24,290 nt of DNA from an uncultured Roseburia sp. (lineage in GTDB: Bacteria; Bacillota; Clostridia; Lachnospirales; Lachnospiraceae). Where the stretch lies: NCBI GenBank assembly GCA_900548205.1, contig URJS01000033.1:1-24290 (forward strand), given 5' to 3'. The number at the start of each line of letters is the position of its first letter. Position 1 is the stretch's first letter. The translations under genes and the position numbers were made by a program. Of this stretch, positions 22,279-24,290 are shown in pieces. Under the pieces are notes generated by a model. It worked only from the letters and a program-made list of their open reading frames with translations. It had not been told where the DNA came from and did no database searches.

Positions 22279-22653
22279 ATGACAAGGATAACACAATATC
22301 AAAAGGCAAAAAATTTTACCAGTATACCGCTATCGGCGAATACTCCATACGTCTGCTTGGCTGGAAGACACTGAATCAGGTACTGCGGAATTTTTTGACG
22401 GTCAGTGTAACAAATGTTTGAAAATCCGCAATCTAAAGGACACGAATGATGAGGGACACGATCAATATCATTGTTCCGTGCTTTTGGCGCTTAGTGGCAT
22501 GGCAATTTTGATAAATGAGTTTTTGCGGAAGGATATGTGGATGGAATCCTTTCCGGGTGTGAGCTGTCTGTGATAGGAGATACGATTGCTTCAAACAACG
22601 GACTGTGTCTATCGGGAAGCGGCATAGAGCCGGAGGAGGGGCTGCATGGATAA
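22279..22653 (+). pseudogene. Decayed coding sequence, frameshifted
   Basis: An ATG at 22279 with AAAGGAG upstream opens a frame that stops after 31 codons (22372-22374). Coding-like text then continues in other frames. One frame reads GKKFYQYTAIGEYS, resembling the start of the DDE/rve region of some transposases, and stops at 22419-22421. A 93-codon open stretch (22292-22570) contains GQCNKCLKIRNLKDTNDEGH and ALSGMAILINEFLRKDMW. A third frame holds ELSVIGDTIASNNGLCLSGSG and stops at 22651-22653. This looks like one or two genes broken by frameshifts. The identity is not established, and the transposase likeness is weak because the key Asp is replaced by Gly. Confidence 0.4.
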
Positions 22654-23245
22654 GAGAGCATATTATCAAAAATATTATAAGGTCATCCGTCTGATGGGAT
22701 TTTTATTGCTTCTGGTTTTTTATCCTGTCTTTTACACGTTGGCGGCGGATGACATTGAGGGATATGGCTGGAGTGATGAGGAGCATATTGTCATCGGTAC
22801 GGAGGACAAGGACATCATGGTGTTTGACGGGAACGGAGCTCTTATGAGAATTTTTTCTGTTGAAAATATTGCAGATACCTACTCCATGTATTTGCAGGAG
22901 GGAATCTATATCTTTCCAAACAGGTCAGACAACGCGTATGTCTATGAGCCGGACGGAACGCTGCGGGAAAGCAGCAAACAGGATATATATTGGGAGAGAT
23001 TAAATATCAAGAGCCATTCTGTCACATTGGAAGCGGCACGCAGACAGAACCGGACAAATCTGGAATATTCTTCATTTTTAGGAATGAAAAAAATCGTGCT
23101 GCACAGAAACGGGGAGGAAAAAATTTTGTTCCAGACGGACTCGACGGCTTTTATCATAAAGTTTTTCGTGGGATATGCTGTTGTTCTGGGTGGCTTTGGA
23201 GTCATTTGCGGCGTGATCAAACGTACATATTTGGAGCAGGAGTAG
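22646..23245 (+). CDS. Two-TM protein with an extracytoplasmic beta-rich domain, unknown
   Basis: This encodes 199 aa with GGAGGAGGGG before the ATG. TM1 is at ~15-33 (VIRLMGFLLLLVFYPVFYTLA) and TM2 at ~170-190 (FFVGYAVVLGGFGVICGVI), with a short cytoplasmic tail. The middle is beta-rich, with propeller-like phrases (EEHIVIGTEDKDIMVFDGNGALMRIFSVEN, YVYEPDGTLRESSKQ), reminiscent of a few blades of a WD/NHL-type repeat. No family is recognised. It is followed directly by toxin-like fragments, with only a few bases between its stop and the first, and lies downstream of decayed sequence. Confidence 0.75.
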   Translation: MDKRAYYQKYYKVIRLMGFLLLLVFYPVFYTLAADDIEGYGWSDEEHIVIGTEDKDIMVFDGNGALMRIFSVENIADTYSMYLQEGIYIFPNRSDNAYVYEPDGTLRESSKQDIYWERLNIKSHSVTLEAARRQNRTNLEYSSFLGMKKIVLHRNGEEKILFQTDSTAFIIKFFVGYAVVLGGFGVICGVIKRTYLEQE

Positions 23246-23252
23246 GGGAGAG

Positions 23253-23525
23253 AAAGGAATCGAAAAGATTTGCTTTTACTGGGATGAAGATTGCGAGAGA
23301 TTATTTAGCGATTTAGTTCATGAAGGAACTCACGCGCTGGATTACATAAATGGGTTTGGCATAAAGGGAGTATCAAGATGGTTTTGGGAAAAAAGGGCAT
23401 ATTTTTATGAACGTCAATACCAAATTGTTACAGGAAGTGAGGTTGACTACTCTACTATAGATGATATGTTAGTACACATTTTTTCAAATTACGATAGAGA
23501 AGTATATAATCCGTATAATACTTAG
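23253..23525 (+). pseudogene. Headless toxin-like C-terminal fragment with HExxH motif
   Basis: The frame is open from the TGA at 23214 to TAG 23523 but has no start codon or ribosome site near its beginning. From about 23253 it encodes ~90 residues: GIEKICFYWDEDCERLFSDL, then VHEGTHALDYINGFG, then SRWFWEKRAYFYERQYQ, ending in REVYNPYNT. HEGTH fits the zinc-binding HExxH of metallopeptidases, and the Glu in WEKRAYFYE is a plausible third ligand. Fragments like this are typical of swapped C-terminal tips of polymorphic toxins that have lost the N-terminal delivery part. A candidate immunity gene follows 31 bases later. It is probably not translated alone, unless by read-through. Confidence 0.6.
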
Positions 23526-23556
23526 CAAAACAGATGCAAGGAAAGAAGGGATTAAA

Positions 23557-23937
23557 ATGGAGCAATTAATCAAAGATATTATTAATTTTTTGTCTACGAG
23601 GGATATTAGTATGATTGCAAAGGACGGAAACGATTGTGAATATGATAAATTTATAACAATTTCTACAGAAATTTTAGGCTGGTTGAAACTTGAACATAAA
23701 AGAGAATTATGGAAACAAGAGAGGAAGTATGTAAAGCAAAAGCCTCTTAAATTAAATTTTGATTATCCTTGGTGTAATCAAATGAAAGACATTGTAGAAA
23801 AAAACGAGAGATTTAAACAATTTTTTACGATTGTGGGAACAAATTTTGACTTTTCAAAAATAGTTACAGAAGAAGAAAAACAAAAAGTTAGAAAGTATGT
23901 ATGTGATAACTATGAGCCATTTTCAGTAAAACGATAA
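23557..23937 (+). CDS. Candidate immunity protein for the HExxH toxin fragment
   Basis: This encodes 126 aa, highly charged, rich in Lys, Glu, Asn and Ile, with no signal peptide or TM segment, so it is cytoplasmic. The ATG follows AAGAAGGG. It opens MEQLIKDIINFLSTRDISMIA and contains FDYPWCNQMKDIVEKNERFKQFFTIV. I do not recognise a family. The position just after a toxin-tip fragment, the small acidic/basic helical character and the low G+C relative to the genes on the left are what immunity genes of polymorphic toxin loci look like; the function is inferred from that alone. Confidence 0.7.
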   Translation: MEQLIKDIINFLSTRDISMIAKDGNDCEYDKFITISTEILGWLKLEHKRELWKQERKYVKQKPLKLNFDYPWCNQMKDIVEKNERFKQFFTIVGTNFDFSKIVTEEEKQKVRKYVCDNYEPFSVKR

Positions 23938-24067
23938 TGTTTTTCGTCTGGCTCTGCCGAGCCGTGTCCAAGAGGCTAGGGTGATCCACCATCCGATGGG
24001 AACAGAAAAGGAAAGGATATTTTATGAAACTATAAAACGCTATAAAGAAATGAGAGGATGGAATTAA
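23930..24067 (+). pseudogene. Second headless toxin-like C-terminal fragment
   Basis: Between the TAA at 23927-23929 and the TAA at 24065-24067 a 45-codon frame reads NDNVFRLALPSRVQEARVIH, then HPMGTEKERIFYETIKRYKE and MRGWN. The basic, aromatic ending resembles C-termini of toxin domains in polymorphic toxin arrays, and there is no start codon in a suitable place. Its stop codon overlaps the start of the next gene (TAATG), the arrangement of a toxin/immunity pair. I take it as the surviving tail of a second toxin module; its activity class cannot be named. Confidence 0.5.
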
Positions 24068-24246
24068 TGGATAAATGTGAATGTGGAGCCCCGATTCGTA
24101 TGAATGTAGGAGAGTGTATTCATGATGGAATATTTAGATGGCATGTAGCTATCCATTGCGATAATTGTGGGAAGGATATAGAAATGGATGGTAATAGTAT
24201 CGAAAGTATTCCAAAAGATGTCCAATTACTAATTAGTGTCTGCTGA
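24067..24246 (+). CDS. Small zinc-ribbon protein, candidate immunity protein
   Basis: This encodes 59 aa from ATG 24067. An ATG at 24058 is in frame, but GAGAGG abuts it, while 24067 has a better distance and overlaps the preceding stop (TAATG). Two Cys pairs, C-x-C near the start (KCECGAPIRM) and C-x2-C in HCDNCGKDIEM, form a probable zinc ribbon, with an intervening GIFRWHVAIH strand. There is no signal or TM segment. Small Cys-rich proteins of this kind occur as immunity proteins in toxin arrays, and the coupling to the toxin-like tail supports that role here. The sequence continues past it for 44 bases with nothing identifiable. Confidence 0.65.
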   Translation: MDKCECGAPIRMNVGECIHDGIFRWHVAIHCDNCGKDIEMDGNSIESIPKDVQLLISVC

Positions 24247-24290
24247 TTAAGCAGATATCTGCAACTTCCAACGCTTACATCTGCTCCGCT

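Noticed and set aside
1..24290. CRISPR arrays, tRNA or rRNA genes, complete insertion sequences
   Set aside because: No regularly spaced direct repeats, no cloverleaf or rRNA-like sequence, and no intact transposase with inverted ends were seen.

Overview
The window looks like a chromosomal segment of a Gram-positive Clostridia bacterium, most likely Lachnospiraceae (Roseburia/Agathobacter/Blautia-like). Reasons: lipoproteins with L-S-G/A-C lipoboxes, strong AGGAGG-type ribosome sites, ECF-type vitamin transport, Opp/Nik-type ABC operons, and an EF-Tu C-terminus of Firmicutes type. Assignment is by protein style only; no 16S or other marker is present.

Layout. (1) 1-2511: the 3' end of tuf with its terminator, then two lipoprotein genes and a small membrane protein gene separated by poorly coding DNA. 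(2) 2512-4872: a minus-strand pair (ECF transporter S component, then a class V aminotransferase) with a long structured leader. Two of three copies of a ~45-bp dispersed repeat lie around this pair; the third is at 1257. (3) 4873-7781: nadA, tcdA and a rhodanese/TtcA-like fusion, a compact operon of Fe-S and tRNA-modification enzymes. (4) 7874-13024: a complete five-gene Opp/Nik-type ABC importer, closed by a bidirectional terminator. (5) 13131-15537, minus strand: an OmpR-family response regulator, its histidine kinase, and an overlapping HicB-like gene with no HicA partner. (6) 15686-21905: a plus-strand operon diverging from the two-component genes. It encodes a propeller/solute-binding lipoprotein, two MalF/MalG-like permeases, an HlyD-like adaptor and a two-TM protein with a MacB-like extracytoplasmic domain, but no ATPase. 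(7) 21895-22047: a 50-aa membrane protein gene on the minus strand. (8) 22279-24290: decayed coding sequence, a two-TM protein, then a visibly A/T-rich stretch with two headless toxin-like C-terminal fragments, each followed by a small candidate immunity gene.

The best candidate for an undescribed system is region 5 plus 6. The sensor kinase/regulator pair probably controls the divergent operon through TTAAAG direct repeats at ~11-bp spacing between them. That operon combines import-type permeases, whose EAA loops require a cytoplasmic ATPase, with export-type adaptor and MacB-like parts. The second candidate is the run of orphan toxin tips and immunity genes at the right end, which resembles the scrap-yard arrangement of polymorphic toxin loci. 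All functional statements are from reading motifs; no searches were run.
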